A stretch of DNA of 64,000 nt from Thermococcus chitonophagus. GTDB lineage: Archaea; Methanobacteriota_B; Thermococci; Thermococcales; Thermococcaceae. Below are positions 47,828 to 56,974 of this stretch, in pieces. The notes below the pieces were generated by a model. That model searched no databases and had not been told where the DNA came from. It worked only from the letters and a program-made list of their open reading frames with translations. A program made the translations under genes and the position numbers. The first letter of the stretch is position 1, and every line of letters begins with the position of its first letter. The DNA is taken from assembly GCF_002214605.1 (NCBI RefSeq), contig NZ_CP015193.1, positions 1,654,978 through 1,718,977 on the forward strand, written 5' to 3'.

Positions 47828-49980
47828 TCTAAGGTGTTCTTCTTCGGCTTCTCCAAGATCTTTACATCTCTCCCAAGGTGCTTAAATATTGCTTCTACGG
47901 TCTTAGCCCCTATCCCCTCTATTCTGAGCAGATCCTTGGGCATTGCCTTAGATATGCTCTCCAAGTCCCTAAATCCAGCGTTGTATAGGGCCCTCGCCCT
48001 CTTCCTTCCAACCATCGGTAGCTCCATGAGCGGAATCAGCTCCTCCCTTACCCCATGTTTAACCCTCACCCTTAATCTTTCAAGATAGTCAATAAGATCT
48101 TGGGATGCCCCCAGGACTTTGGCCATCTCCCTTAGAGAGTAGACGAGCCACTCAGCCGTTTCAACTAGCCTGTAGATGTCCCCAGGCTCTACTGAGAATC
48201 TCTCAGTTATATCAGCTTCCGAAACTTCATTTATCCAAGCGTTAAGGATAAGGGCGGTCTTAAAGGCCCTGAAAAACTTTTTCTCGTAATAGGGATCATA
48301 AGCGAGATAAGGATCGTCAGCATATATCCTGTCCCTCAAGCTGTAGTACTCCTCCTCGAGCTTTGAGAGCTCCCGCTTAGAGTAGGAAACTGGGGTCATG
48401 TCCGGAGTTAAAGCTATTACGTGGAATATTCCCACGGGGCTGGGATCCTTCTCCATATAGGGCAGGAAGTCCTTGAACGTCTTCGCGGTCAGTGGGTCTA
48501 TGTAGAGCTTTGCGGTTCTCATCCCAAGGGGCAGGGGAACTATCTCGTCCTCTAGTGTTAAGTCAACAAACTCGTTCTCTATGAGAAAGTATAGGATTTC
48601 CTTTATCTTCGCCTCTATCGAGTAGACATCCTTCCTCTGGTAAGCGTAGAACGTCCTATTGATGAACTCCAGGATATCCCTGAAGGTTCTATAACCGAAG
48701 GTGGCTATTAAAGCGAGGACTTGACCTCTGAGGTTGCTCTCATTCGAGAGCTGGGAAAATAGCTTCTCGGGCTTTCCCTTTATGTAGTGGGCTATAACAT
48801 CCCCAGAACTCTCCGTGGTGGAAACTATTATGGCCTCGCCCCTCTCATCGTATTTCGGCCTTCCCGCCCTACCCATCATTTGCTGTACCTCAAGGATGGG
48901 AATCCTCTCCATCCCAAAGTCGGAATACCTCCAAGTATCCCTAATTATCACCCTGAATGCTGGCGTGTTTATTCCCGCGGCCAGGGTTGGGGTTGCAACA
49001 ACTACCTTTATCAGCCCGGCCCTAAAGTTGTTCTCCACGAGAACCCTCTCCTCCCTCCCTAAACCTGCGTGATGGAAGGCAACGCCACCTTGGAGTGCTT
49101 TGGCGAGCTTTTCATTGGTCGGATTTTCCTCCAAAGAACTGGCAAGCTCCTTGAGCTTCCTCAGTTCTCCCCTCGTTAACATTGACCTTACCTTTTTAGA
49201 GAGTTCAAGGGCAGTCCTCTCGGCCTTTCTCCTCATGTTCACGAACACTAAGGCCCCTTTACCTCTCTTTACCGCATCGTAAACTAAATCCTCCCAAGAA
49301 CCGAACCTCTCAACGTCTCCATCCTCCCATACCACGAGGCCCTGATTGAAGACCCCCCTCCTCAGCTGGACGGGTCTCCACTCGCTCATGACGAGTTTTG
49401 CATTGAGCCATTCAGCAAGCTCCTCTGGATTTCCTATTGTGGCGGAGAGACCGATTATTTGGGCTTTACCAAGCATGTGGGTCAAGATTACCTCCAAAGT
49501 TGCTCCCCTATCTCTCGAGCCCAAGAGGTGAATTTCATCCACAACGAGAACTTTCACGTCCTTAATCCAGCTTGAGCCGTGCCTTAAGAGAGAGTCAAAC
49601 TTTTCCGCTGTAGCAACTATTATATCATATTTCCCAAGCCACTCATCCCTAGAGTCGTAATCTCCGGTGGCCATTGCTACCCTTAGTCCAATCTCTTCCC
49701 AGTCCTTGAACTCCTGAAACTTCTCTTCAGCTAGGGCCTTGAGGGGAACTATGTAGACTGCCTTACCTCCCTCCTTAAGGATGGTGTTAACCATGGCTAT
49801 CTCAGCTATGAGCGTTTTACCGCTCGCCGTCGGGATAGCAACGAGTAAGTTCTCTCCCTCGAGAACTCCGCTTTTTAATGCCTCTTCCTGGGGTGGATAA
49901 AGTTCCTCTATTCCCCTTTTCTTGAGGATAATCTTTACCTTCTCGCTGACCTTGAGCTCTTCGACCCTCATTTCAACCAA
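47809..49980 (-). CDS. Hel308/Hjm ski2-like DNA helicase
   Basis: A 723-aa SF2 helicase that acts on stalled forks and Holliday-junction-like DNA. Motifs: Q-motif LYPPQEEAL, I AIPTASGKT (~49-57), Ia YIVPLKALAEEK, II VVDEIHLLGS, III GLSATIGNP, V TPTLAAGINTPA, VI QMMGRAGRP. A winged helix, ratchet domain and C-terminal helix-hairpin-helix (PMVGRKRARALYNAGF, LLRIEGIGAKTVEAIF) follow. The C-terminal KNTLDYFLRP resembles a PCNA-interacting peptide. No intein. Single gene. Confidence 0.96.
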   Translation of the reverse strand: MVEMRVEELKVSEKVKIILKKRGIEELYPPQEEALKSGVLEGENLLVAIPTASGKTLIAEIAMVNTILKEGGKAVYIVPLKALAEEKFQEFKDWEEIGLRVAMATGDYDSRDEWLGKYDIIVATAEKFDSLLRHGSSWIKDVKVLVVDEIHLLGSRDRGATLEVILTHMLGKAQIIGLSATIGNPEELAEWLNAKLVMSEWRPVQLRRGVFNQGLVVWEDGDVERFGSWEDLVYDAVKRGKGALVFVNMRRKAERTALELSKKVRSMLTRGELRKLKELASSLEENPTNEKLAKALQGGVAFHHAGLGREERVLVENNFRAGLIKVVVATPTLAAGINTPAFRVIIRDTWRYSDFGMERIPILEVQQMMGRAGRPKYDERGEAIIVSTTESSGDVIAHYIKGKPEKLFSQLSNESNLRGQVLALIATFGYRTFRDILEFINRTFYAYQRKDVYSIEAKIKEILYFLIENEFVDLTLEDEIVPLPLGMRTAKLYIDPLTAKTFKDFLPYMEKDPSPVGIFHVIALTPDMTPVSYSKRELSKLEEEYYSLRDRIYADDPYLAYDPYYEKKFFRAFKTALILNAWINEVSEADITERFSVEPGDIYRLVETAEWLVYSLREMAKVLGASQDLIDYLERLRVRVKHGVREELIPLMELPMVGRKRARALYNAGFRDLESISKAMPKDLLRIEGIGAKTVEAIFKHLGRDVKILEKPKKNTLDYFLRP

Positions 49981-50007
49981 CTCATGTTGTAGGGAGAGTT
50001 TATAAAT

Positions 50008-50790
50008 TCACAACAATGCGAGCTTCAACAGTGGATCCTCTATCCAGTACCTCCTCCCAGTTGACTTTATGAAGCCCGCCTTTTCTAAGTTCTTTAAGTA
50101 CTTGTAGACATGGTGCATCCTCTTGGGTTTCTCCTCAAGCAATTCGTAAATCTCCGAGCCCCTAAGCGGAACTTCAGGTCTAGCGAGGATTTTAAGGATA
50201 GAGGTGTAGATAGAGCTGTTGTACGGGGCCAAGGATAGCCCAAGTTTAAAGCGGTTAGACCAGAGTAAGCCAAAAACCCAGGGATTCCCCCAAGGGATTC
50301 AACTATCCGTGGAAACCTAGGATCATTTCTACCTCTTAAGGTACTCCACACCCTCCTCGATGCTCCATCGTCCAAGTGTTATTATCCTCGCTCCCCTCAT
50401 GAAATTATGTCTGTCTGGACTCGGATTTAGGTAGTTAACCAGTAGCCCTAGCATCGACCCCGTGAAGATTAAAGAGATATTCGTGTACGTGTCAATAATT
50501 TCCTGAATAAGGCCTCTAAAGTCGAAATTCTTCAGTCTTGCCAAGATCTGAGCTTCGTCAAAACCTATAATACCTCTCTTCGTGTTCTGGGAGAAAACTC
50601 TCATAAGGGTCGAGAAATCGCTAACGAATTCGTTTATGCTAGTCTTTCTGACTTTAACTTCTATTCCCTTTAGGGAAAATTTGTAGGCTTTGCTGGTTGT
50701 TATGAACTTTAGTGAGGTCTTTTGAGGGGTTATATCAGCTATTGAGATGGCTTTGGTCCCTAGAAATCTTGAGAAGTTGGACTGACCTCT
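50008..50790 (-). pseudogene. Decayed PF01637-type archaeal ATPase (5' part lost)
   Basis: Read on the minus strand, the frame begins without a start at about 50790 (SNFSRFLGTKAISIADIT). It continues through YKFSLKGIEVKVRKTSINEF and a Walker B region GIIGFDEAQILARL, then IFTGSMLGLL and GRWSIEEGVEYLKR, to a stop near 50329. Other frames continue it: RFPRIVESLGGIPGFLAY, then APYNSSIYTSILKILARP with a winged helix ending at 50008. At least two frameshifts, and the P-loop half is missing: a truncated tnpB element abuts the broken end. Confidence 0.8.
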
Positions 50791-51203
50791 ACTCTACCGA
50801 ATTTCCCAAGGCCTTTGAGAATCAGTTTGTTCCCCTCAATCCGATACTGGTCGTTCCTCAGGATTATCAGGTGATTCTCCTCCCTATAGCCGGGGGGTTT
50901 GGGCTTGAACCACTTGGGGAATTCTCCACTCCGCATTTTCCCCAGGTTCTCGAAGAAACTCCTCCAACCATCAGCATTCTTCCTGCAAACCTGCTGGACT
51001 GTGGCAGAGCCAACCTCACGCTTATACTTCTCGTACACGATCTTCCCACTCCTGTTGAAGTCTACAATCCTGCCCTCCTTAAAATCCCGCATTCTGAGAT
51101 AATTAACCTCATTCCAGACTTTTCCAGTAATGACTGCTAACTCGAAGGGTATTCTTTCAACTTCTTTCGGGGCTTGGAGTTTTACCGTCACCGTCCTTTT
51201 CAT
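50760..51203 (-). pseudogene. tnpB: Truncated TnpB (IS200/IS605 OrfB) fragment
   Basis: A 147-aa ORF matching the N-terminal third of TnpB: MKRTVTVKLQAP, NEVNYLRMRDFKEG, ATVQQVCRKNADGWRSFFENL and GEFPKWFKPKPPGYREE. After GRVEV it runs into foreign sequence and stops; the RuvC-like nuclease domain, about two thirds of the protein, is gone. The catalytic part and the 3' guide-RNA region are therefore absent. The element interrupts ATPase sequences on both sides. Confidence 0.88.
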
Positions 51204-51310
51204 CCCTCATAGTATTGCTTTTAGGCTTTAAAAGAGTATCGTTTCCCCCTTAAAGAGCCTGTTTTAGAATTACTGAATCCCCGCCCTAAAGGGCGAAGGC
51301 TTTCAAAAGA
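50785..51310 (-). mobile_element. Remnant of an IS200/IS605-type element (left end plus tnpB 5' part)
   Basis: The 5' side of tnpB keeps an end sequence: on the minus strand GCCTTCGCCCTTTAGGGCGGGG, whose core CGCCCTAAAGGGCG (51282-51295) is a perfect hairpin. Hairpins of this form are typical subterminal ends of IS605-family elements in Pyrococcus and Thermococcus. About 75 bp separate it from the tnpB ATG. No tnpA is present. The right end is lost together with the tnpB 3' part. Confidence 0.75.
51282..51295. repeat. IS end hairpin
   Basis: CGCCCTAAAGGGCG: a perfect palindrome forming a 5-bp stem with a 4-nt loop. It is the left-end structure of the tnpB element, and the interrupted ATPase reading frame ends inside it (stop at 51286). 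Confidence 0.75.
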
Positions 51311-51558
51311 AAATGTAATCTTATAATATCAAAACCCAAGGGATTTGGATCTTCAAAGTTCACGTACAGAGGATTTTGAGATGAAATAAACGCAAGTGTG
51401 GACTTTCCCGCCCTCCTAACACCCGTGATTATGTAGGCATGGGGAAACTTTGGGTCAATTTTAAGCTCCCTTTCGATTATCTTACCTTGTTTTAGCTTTT
51501 CTTCCATTATTTCCCTCTGATCCACTAATATTCTTTTCAAGACTTCAACTCGAACCAC
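51286..51558 (-). pseudogene. N-terminal P-loop fragment of a DUF4143-type ATPase, cut by the IS end
   Basis: A 90-codon ORF: MVRVEVLKRILVDQREIMEE, a Lys-rich linker, Walker A ITGVRRAGKSTLAF (~43-56), then PLYVNFEDPNPLGFDIIRL. The last ~7 codons are already IS sequence, so the gene ends abruptly. This is the usual start of AAA/DUF4143 ATPases. The matching C-terminal half of such a protein lies at 47100-47827 in opposite orientation, on the far side of hel308. Confidence 0.78.
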
Positions 51559-51619
51559 GGAGCATATAAAAGTTTGCCACTATAGTGAATAACAATGACG
51601 CAACATTTATCTACTATAC

Positions 51620-52729
51620 CTAACAATTGTAGCACAGCAGAGCGGCCCTCTTAAGCAGGATAACCCTCTTGCCCCCGCTCCTATCGAGCCTGTAAACCGA
51701 GATCTTGTTTAAGTGGTGAATTCTCCTCCTCTCTAAGGCCACCATGCCAGTTTCCCTGAGAACCTTGACGAAGTCTTCCCACCTTATGTTAAGCCACTGC
51801 TTTAACTCGTCATAAAGCTCCTTCTCAACGACAAGGTATAATTTCCCATCTATTAGATAGCGGATCTTCCTCTTTGGAATTTCCTTCCTGAGCCTCCACC
51901 TTGCGTGTGTCGGAGCTTGGACAGCTAAGATGGCCTTTTCCATATTCTCCCCGTACAGCATTCTGAGTAGAATTTCAGCTATGTGATTTATCCTATCCGG
52001 AACTCCCACGATATCTCCCCTCAGGACTATCTTCCTCCTAAGCATTTCAATGCCTTTAGACTCCAGCTCCTCTCCGATCTTGGCGGTAGTTCCTTTCTTG
52101 TCCCCCTTCATGTCCACTATGCCACCGATTATAAACGCCTTCTCTTTCAGATCATCCTGGGATAGAACTTCCTGGGCGTTTGGATCTAGAAGAACTACCC
52201 TCTCTATTCCCTTCAATTTAAGGAACTCCGCGGTGGATCCTTCAAAGGCCTCAACCTTATTAAGTGGTAGCTTGCTCATCCTCTTAAACTCCTCATTGAC
52301 CCAAGTTATTGCTAACTTCCTCGGCCAGAACATCCTCCTCATAACGGCATATGTTTCCCTGAGCTGGAGGGTTACTTTCCCTTTTTCCTTTGGTATGTGC
52401 TTATCCCAGAACATGAGGTCAACGATTATCCAGGGATAGTCGGGCAACCTGTGCAGTAGGTCCTCCCCGCTTATCACTACTTCAAACTTATTCACCATGC
52501 AGGACCTAACGTAAGCGTAAAGGGAAGGCCCCTTCTTCCTCCCTTCTAAATCCCAGGATTCCTTAACGGGTTCGTTAAGTTTAACTACCGCTCCATCCCC
52601 CTCCAGAAGAAGTAAGGCCAATTCTTGGTAGATATCCTCCCCACTCGGCCATTTTCGTGAGAGCGTTCCAACGCTCTCAACTCCTTTCTCCTTCAGGATT
52701 TCCCTGAGAATTTCTCCCGGCCTCTTCAT
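51620..52729 (-). CDS. tRNA (purine-9 N1)-methyltransferase, archaeal Trm10
   Basis: A 369-aa SPOUT methyltransferase. The N-terminal ~100 residues are an archaea-specific RNA-binding part. The SPOUT core has PWIIVDLMFWDKH, VVLLDPNAQEVLSQDDL, and the SAM-knot AFIIGGIVDMKGDKKGTTAK; GIVD with the conserved Asp is the Trm10 signature. RWRLRKEIPKRK and a C-terminal domain follow. Archaeal Trm10 makes m1A9 and/or m1G9 in tRNA; which one cannot be read here. Confidence 0.87.
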   Translation of the reverse strand: MKRPGEILREILKEKGVESVGTLSRKWPSGEDIYQELALLLLEGDGAVVKLNEPVKESWDLEGRKKGPSLYAYVRSCMVNKFEVVISGEDLLHRLPDYPWIIVDLMFWDKHIPKEKGKVTLQLRETYAVMRRMFWPRKLAITWVNEEFKRMSKLPLNKVEAFEGSTAEFLKLKGIERVVLLDPNAQEVLSQDDLKEKAFIIGGIVDMKGDKKGTTAKIGEELESKGIEMLRRKIVLRGDIVGVPDRINHIAEILLRMLYGENMEKAILAVQAPTHARWRLRKEIPKRKIRYLIDGKLYLVVEKELYDELKQWLNIRWEDFVKVLRETGMVALERRRIHHLNKISVYRLDRSGGKRVILLKRAALLCYNC

Positions 52730-52806
52730 CGTTGGCCGAATTGAGGGTTTGTTTTTAAACCTTCCTCTTCGAAACTCCTTTAAAGGTTGGCTACTTAAGA
52801 ACGCCC

Positions 52807-52992
52807 ATGACTACCAAAGCAGTAACAACCGTTAAGATACCAATCCAAATGGAGATAGAAGAAATCGCAAAGAAGAAGGGGGTATCAGTTGAAAAGTTAA
52901 TAACATCTCTTGAGAATCTCCTCCTGCTGGAGGCAATAGCGATTGACTCCGAGTTGAGTATTGAAGATGCAATAACCATTGGGAAAAGGTAA
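52807..52992 (+). CDS. VapB-like antitoxin
   Basis: A 61-aa protein: KAVTTVKIPIQMEIEEIAKKKG forms a short strand-helix N-terminus (SpoVT/RHH-like DNA-binding type), followed by a helical tail (ITSLENLLLLEAIAIDSEL) for toxin binding. It lies 10 bp before a PIN-domain toxin remnant, the standard vapBC order. Since its toxin gene is broken, it may be an orphan or itself non-functional. Confidence 0.65.
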   Translation: MTTKAVTTVKIPIQMEIEEIAKKKGVSVEKLITSLENLLLLEAIAIDSELSIEDAITIGKR

Positions 52993-53002
52993 ATAGGGGA
53001 CT

Positions 53003-53349
53003 ATGGAAGAAATTGCAGTAGTAGTTGATTCAAACGTCGTTTTTGCAACTATCATAAGAGAGGGTGGCCTCAATAGGTACGTCGTGACTATAATTCCGGC
53101 TATCATACCATTTTATTACCCAAAAGGACTTAGAGAAGAGATAATAAGACATTCCGGCGAAATATCAAAGAAAAACCAAGATGCCAGCTGAGATTATAGC
53201 TTTAATCCTCGAGAGGCTTTTAAGCACGATGCAAGAGGTTGAAGTTCCAAAGTCAATTCTTGAGGAAGCTAGCTAAGGACGGCATATTCGTCACTACTCC
53301 CTTGGAGGTCCTCAGGAGGTTAAGAGATGATTGGGGAGGTAAACCTTAA
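53003..53349 (+). pseudogene. vapC: VapC (PIN-domain) toxin remnant
   Basis: Starts well with IAVVVDSNVVFATIIREGGL (the first PIN aspartate) and a predicted helix pair. Near 53170 the frame breaks and continues in another as MPAEIIALILERLLSTMQEV, and after ILEEA a second break leads to LAKDGIFVTTPLEVLRRLRD, the usual PIN C-terminus. The middle part with the other acidic residues is missing, so nuclease activity is lost. The 3' end overlaps the start of the YgjP gene. Confidence 0.78.
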
Positions 53350-53962
53350 CGGAAAAACTGTTAGATACAGGGTTAAAGTTAAACCAGTTAGATATGTCAC
53401 AATAAGAATCCTCGAAGACGGAACCCTGCTCGTCACGACGCCGGATGAGAGGATAGTGGAGAGAGTTCTCATTGAAAAGAGAAGATGGATTCTCTCAAAG
53501 CTTAAGATCGTTGAAGAGGCCCTAACCCAGGGGAAAAAGGGCTTTCCCCTGTTTGGAGAGTTCATGGAATTAGATGGTGACCCTGGGAAACTAAGGGAGG
53601 AGATAAGGGAACAGCTTAGGGCTAAGGTTAAGGAGATAGTTGACGAGGTATCCCCAAGGATAGGTGCAAGGCCTAAAAGGATCTACATAATCCCAATGAA
53701 GAACAAGTGGGGGACGTCAACGTGGAGGAAGTCGATAACGATAAACCTCGCTTCAGCGGCCCTTCCCCATAACTTGCTTCACTACCTCGTGACGCACGAA
53801 TTAGCTCACCTGATAGAGATGAGGCACAGCAAAAAGTTCTGGTCCATAGTCTCCAAATTCCACCCAGACTACAAGGAGAAGAGGAGGGAGCTGAAGAAGT
53901 GGTGGTTCATAGTCCACGCGAACGATCTCTGGAGGGCTATTCTCCGATGGCCTGAAGTATGA
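53327..53962 (+). CDS. YgjP/DUF45-family metallopeptidase
   Basis: A 211-aa protein with the zinc site HELAHLIEMRHSKKFW (HExxH plus a distal His) near residues 163-178 and the preceding NKWGTSTWRKSITINLASAALP, the signature of the YgjP/SprT-like DUF45 family. It is often linked to type I restriction loci in other genomes; none is nearby. Its start lies inside the decayed vapC. Confidence 0.9.
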   Translation: MIGEVNLNGKTVRYRVKVKPVRYVTIRILEDGTLLVTTPDERIVERVLIEKRRWILSKLKIVEEALTQGKKGFPLFGEFMELDGDPGKLREEIREQLRAKVKEIVDEVSPRIGARPKRIYIIPMKNKWGTSTWRKSITINLASAALPHNLLHYLVTHELAHLIEMRHSKKFWSIVSKFHPDYKEKRRELKKWWFIVHANDLWRAILRWPEV

Positions 53963-54350
53963 CTCTCCTTCTTCTCGGCCTAGTATCTAGCTCAACGAAG
54001 AATATCTGCTGCCAAGTACCCCTCATCAACTCCCCATCAATTATCGGGAAGACCAAGCTCGGGCCGAGCAAGGTGGCCCTTAGGTGGGAGTGGGCGTTGT
54101 CATCGAACCTGTTGTGGAGGTAGGGCCTTTCTTTTGGTATGACCTCCTTAAGCCATCTCTTGAAGTCCTCCAAAAGGCCTTCCTCATGCTCTATGGCTAT
54201 TATAGCTCCAGTGGCCCCAGGAACGAAAATTAAGACCTGTCCATTGGCTATTTCACTCTCGGCAACGAACTTCTCAACCTCGTGCGTTATATCCACAAGA
54301 TCAATTTCACCCTTAGTCGAGAAGTGCAGTTCTTTCCTGACCACCCTCAT
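53937..54350 (-). CDS. YjbQ/UPF0047 family protein
   Basis: A 137-aa protein. It contains GEIDLVDITHEVEKFV, GQVLIFVPGATGAIIAIEHE, RFDDNAHSHLRATLLGPS and GTWQQIFFVELDTRPRRR. The conserved HSH and E residues match YjbQ, reported to have weak thiamine-phosphate synthase activity. ATG 54350 follows a GGTGGTTCT site. Two genes upstream lies a ThiN-domain regulator, which supports a thiamine link. Convergent overlap with the YgjP gene (26 bp). Confidence 0.92.
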   Translation of the reverse strand: MRVVRKELHFSTKGEIDLVDITHEVEKFVAESEIANGQVLIFVPGATGAIIAIEHEEGLLEDFKRWLKEVIPKERPYLHNRFDDNAHSHLRATLLGPSLVFPIIDGELMRGTWQQIFFVELDTRPRRRRVILQAIGE

Positions 54351-54389
54351 AGAACCACCCAAATAAAAATGGGGAAAAGCGTATAAAGT

Positions 54390-54911
<522 letters not shown>

Positions 54912-54940
54912 CTACCACCAAAAAATTAGTGAAGAAAAGT

Positions 54941-55831
54941 TCATAAGTTTTGCTCAATCCTCTTCAACTTTCCTACGACCTCAAGGGGATCCCTTCCAAA
55001 GATGTAAACGCAGGGCTCGACGCCATAACCACCGGGATCAACTACCACATCCCAAGATTCTTCCCCAAAAGCTTTTGCTATCTCATCCTCAGTCTCCTCT
55101 TCACCCCTGCTCTCCCTGGGAAGGTAATAAACTTTAAGGCCGGATTTTTCAAGGGCTTTCTTTACGTCCTCTCCAAACCTTATGTTTAAGACTGCCCTAA
55201 TTGAGGGGTTGTACTTAGCTATCTTAATTAGCAACCTTGCCGTGTGCCTGCTGACGCCAAATTCTGGGGGCATGGCGTAGGGCCTCTCCTTTACCAGTGT
55301 AATTCTCCCTGGGATTGCCGCGACATCATCAACGTCTTTGGGATTTGGAACGGCATAGGCAAAGTTGCTTCTTATCTCTGGAATCAATCCTGGGAACTTC
55401 TCATCGTTTAGGAGGATATCGAGGGCCTTAGCAAGCTCATCGAGTATCTCCTTTTTGCTAACGCCGGGGAAGATCTCCTTGCAGGTAATACCTTTAACAC
55501 CAGAGTACTCTTCATAAAGCCTGCAGAACTTTTCGTCAAGGAGAAAGTCGAAGAACTTCCTCTCTAAAACCTTAATTATTTCCTCTTTTTTTGCGTTTTT
55601 CTCGATCATCTCAGCTATTGTCAACGCTATTGTATCTATCTCATCCCCTATTGGCTTTAGCACTTCTGGGAGGGAGTACTTAGAGAGGTACTTGCTGACC
55701 ATTGCTTGAGTCACTCCAAGCTCCTTAGCTATCTTTATCTGGGAGTACTCCCTCGAGTAAAGGATCTTGGCTATCTTGGCTCTTATTGCAGGCAAAACTA
55801 CCTCAGCCCAAAACGAACTTGGAGTCCTCAT
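54941..55831 (-). CDS. HTH-ThiN (ThiR-like) transcriptional regulator
   Basis: A 296-aa protein. The N-terminal HTH is YSQIKIAKELGVTQAMVSKYL (~25-45). A helical middle section follows, then a ThiN thiamine-phosphate-synthase-like domain (NFAYAVPNPKDVDDVAAIPG...MPPEFGVSRHTARLLIKIAK...DVVVDPGGYGVEPCVYIFG). HTH-ThiN fusions are thiamine-responsive repressors in archaea. ATG 55831 overlaps the stop of the upstream CGP-CTERM gene by 4 bp. Catalytic ThiN residues cannot be judged, so an enzymatic role remains possible. Confidence 0.88.
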   Translation of the reverse strand: MRTPSSFWAEVVLPAIRAKIAKILYSREYSQIKIAKELGVTQAMVSKYLSKYSLPEVLKPIGDEIDTIALTIAEMIEKNAKKEEIIKVLERKFFDFLLDEKFCRLYEEYSGVKGITCKEIFPGVSKKEILDELAKALDILLNDEKFPGLIPEIRSNFAYAVPNPKDVDDVAAIPGRITLVKERPYAMPPEFGVSRHTARLLIKIAKYNPSIRAVLNIRFGEDVKKALEKSGLKVYYLPRESRGEEETEDEIAKAFGEESWDVVVDPGGYGVEPCVYIFGRDPLEVVGKLKRIEQNL

Positions 55832-56958
55832 TTTCTCCTCCCTCTCACCAGTATTGTAAGGAGCAAGAGTATTCCAGGCCCACAAATTCCCTTTGAGGAG
55901 GGCAGTACGGGAGTTGAAGTCGGTGTTGGGTACTCTTCATAGGCTAAGCCTCCACATTTTATGAGGACCGCCCCAGAGTAGTTCGAGTAGGGCATCCACC
56001 TACCGTCATAAAATCCTATCCTGGCGTTATACCCTGCATACCCCCACTTTGCAACTTTCGCTATCTCTTCTATGTCTTTATCATCTATCTTTATCACTCC
56101 AACCCTCTTAAGCCACTCTAACTCGGTCTTTATCGCCTCGCTCGCATTTATCGTCTCGGGATTGAGTGAGGGCACAACTCTCCACTCCCACCTCTCAGTG
56201 AAGTTCAAGGGAACGTCGCACCCCAGGACTTCCTTTATTTCACCGACTTTATCTTGGGTTACATTATCCTTTACTTCAATCATAACACTAACTCTAGCCT
56301 TTACCACCTGATCAAGGGTGACATTGTGCTCTTTCAGGCACTTCAGAAACTCCTCGTTGGGCAACCACGTGCAGAAGCCATTGTAACAGCCACATCTGGT
56401 AAGATTAAGGCACCTGTACCACTCCCTGTAAACGCAGGTCGAGAATGGGCTTTCATTCCTGGGGACGCATAGCTCCTTAGAACATCCCGCAATCTTGCAG
56501 TCGGAGTTGTCCTTGCACTCGAATCCCCTAAGCTTAGTGAGTACTATCGTTATGTTATCTTTTACCAAGGAATACTCCCCCACTTCCCAGCCAAGCTTTT
56601 TGGCCTTCTCTTTTATCTCATCCACGGGAAGCACGCCTTGAAATTCCTCGGAATACCTTACTTCTTTAACTCTCTTCGTTGGAATCTGAATCCTGATGTG
56701 CAGGTAGCTTCCATTTTCGTTAATCCCAACCCTCCACTCTCCAGACCATAGTATAACTATCAGCCTCGGGTCATAGCGAGACCTGTAGATTATTTTTCCA
56801 TTATACTCAACAACATTCTTCGCGTTCAGGAGAGGAGAAAGGTCATAACTACCTTTGTTCAGCTCAACTTCAACAGCGTAAAGGTCCTGGGGGAAAAAGC
56901 AGGCCTCAGCTAAGGGCACAAAGAGCAAGAGAAGGAGTAGTAGAATTACTTTCCTCAT
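55828..56958 (-). CDS. Secreted Cys-rich protein with CGP-CTERM anchor
   Basis: A 376-aa protein. Signal peptide MRKVILLLLLLLFVPLAEAC. The ectodomain contains a knot of cysteines around residues 160-215 (CKDNSDCKIAGCSKELC; TRCGCYNGFC). A PTPTSTPVLPSS linker is followed by CGPGILLLLTILVRGRRK, the CGP-CTERM sorting signal known from Thermococcales (Cys-Gly-Pro, hydrophobic helix, basic tail). It is therefore likely exported and anchored by Cys processing. Function unknown. Translationally coupled to the downstream HTH-ThiN gene. Confidence 0.88.
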   Translation of the reverse strand: MRKVILLLLLLLFVPLAEACFFPQDLYAVEVELNKGSYDLSPLLNAKNVVEYNGKIIYRSRYDPRLIVILWSGEWRVGINENGSYLHIRIQIPTKRVKEVRYSEEFQGVLPVDEIKEKAKKLGWEVGEYSLVKDNITIVLTKLRGFECKDNSDCKIAGCSKELCVPRNESPFSTCVYREWYRCLNLTRCGCYNGFCTWLPNEEFLKCLKEHNVTLDQVVKARVSVMIEVKDNVTQDKVGEIKEVLGCDVPLNFTERWEWRVVPSLNPETINASEAIKTELEWLKRVGVIKIDDKDIEEIAKVAKWGYAGYNARIGFYDGRWMPYSNYSGAVLIKCGGLAYEEYPTPTSTPVLPSSKGICGPGILLLLTILVRGRRK

Positions 56959-56974
56959 GATATCCACCGGTGAG

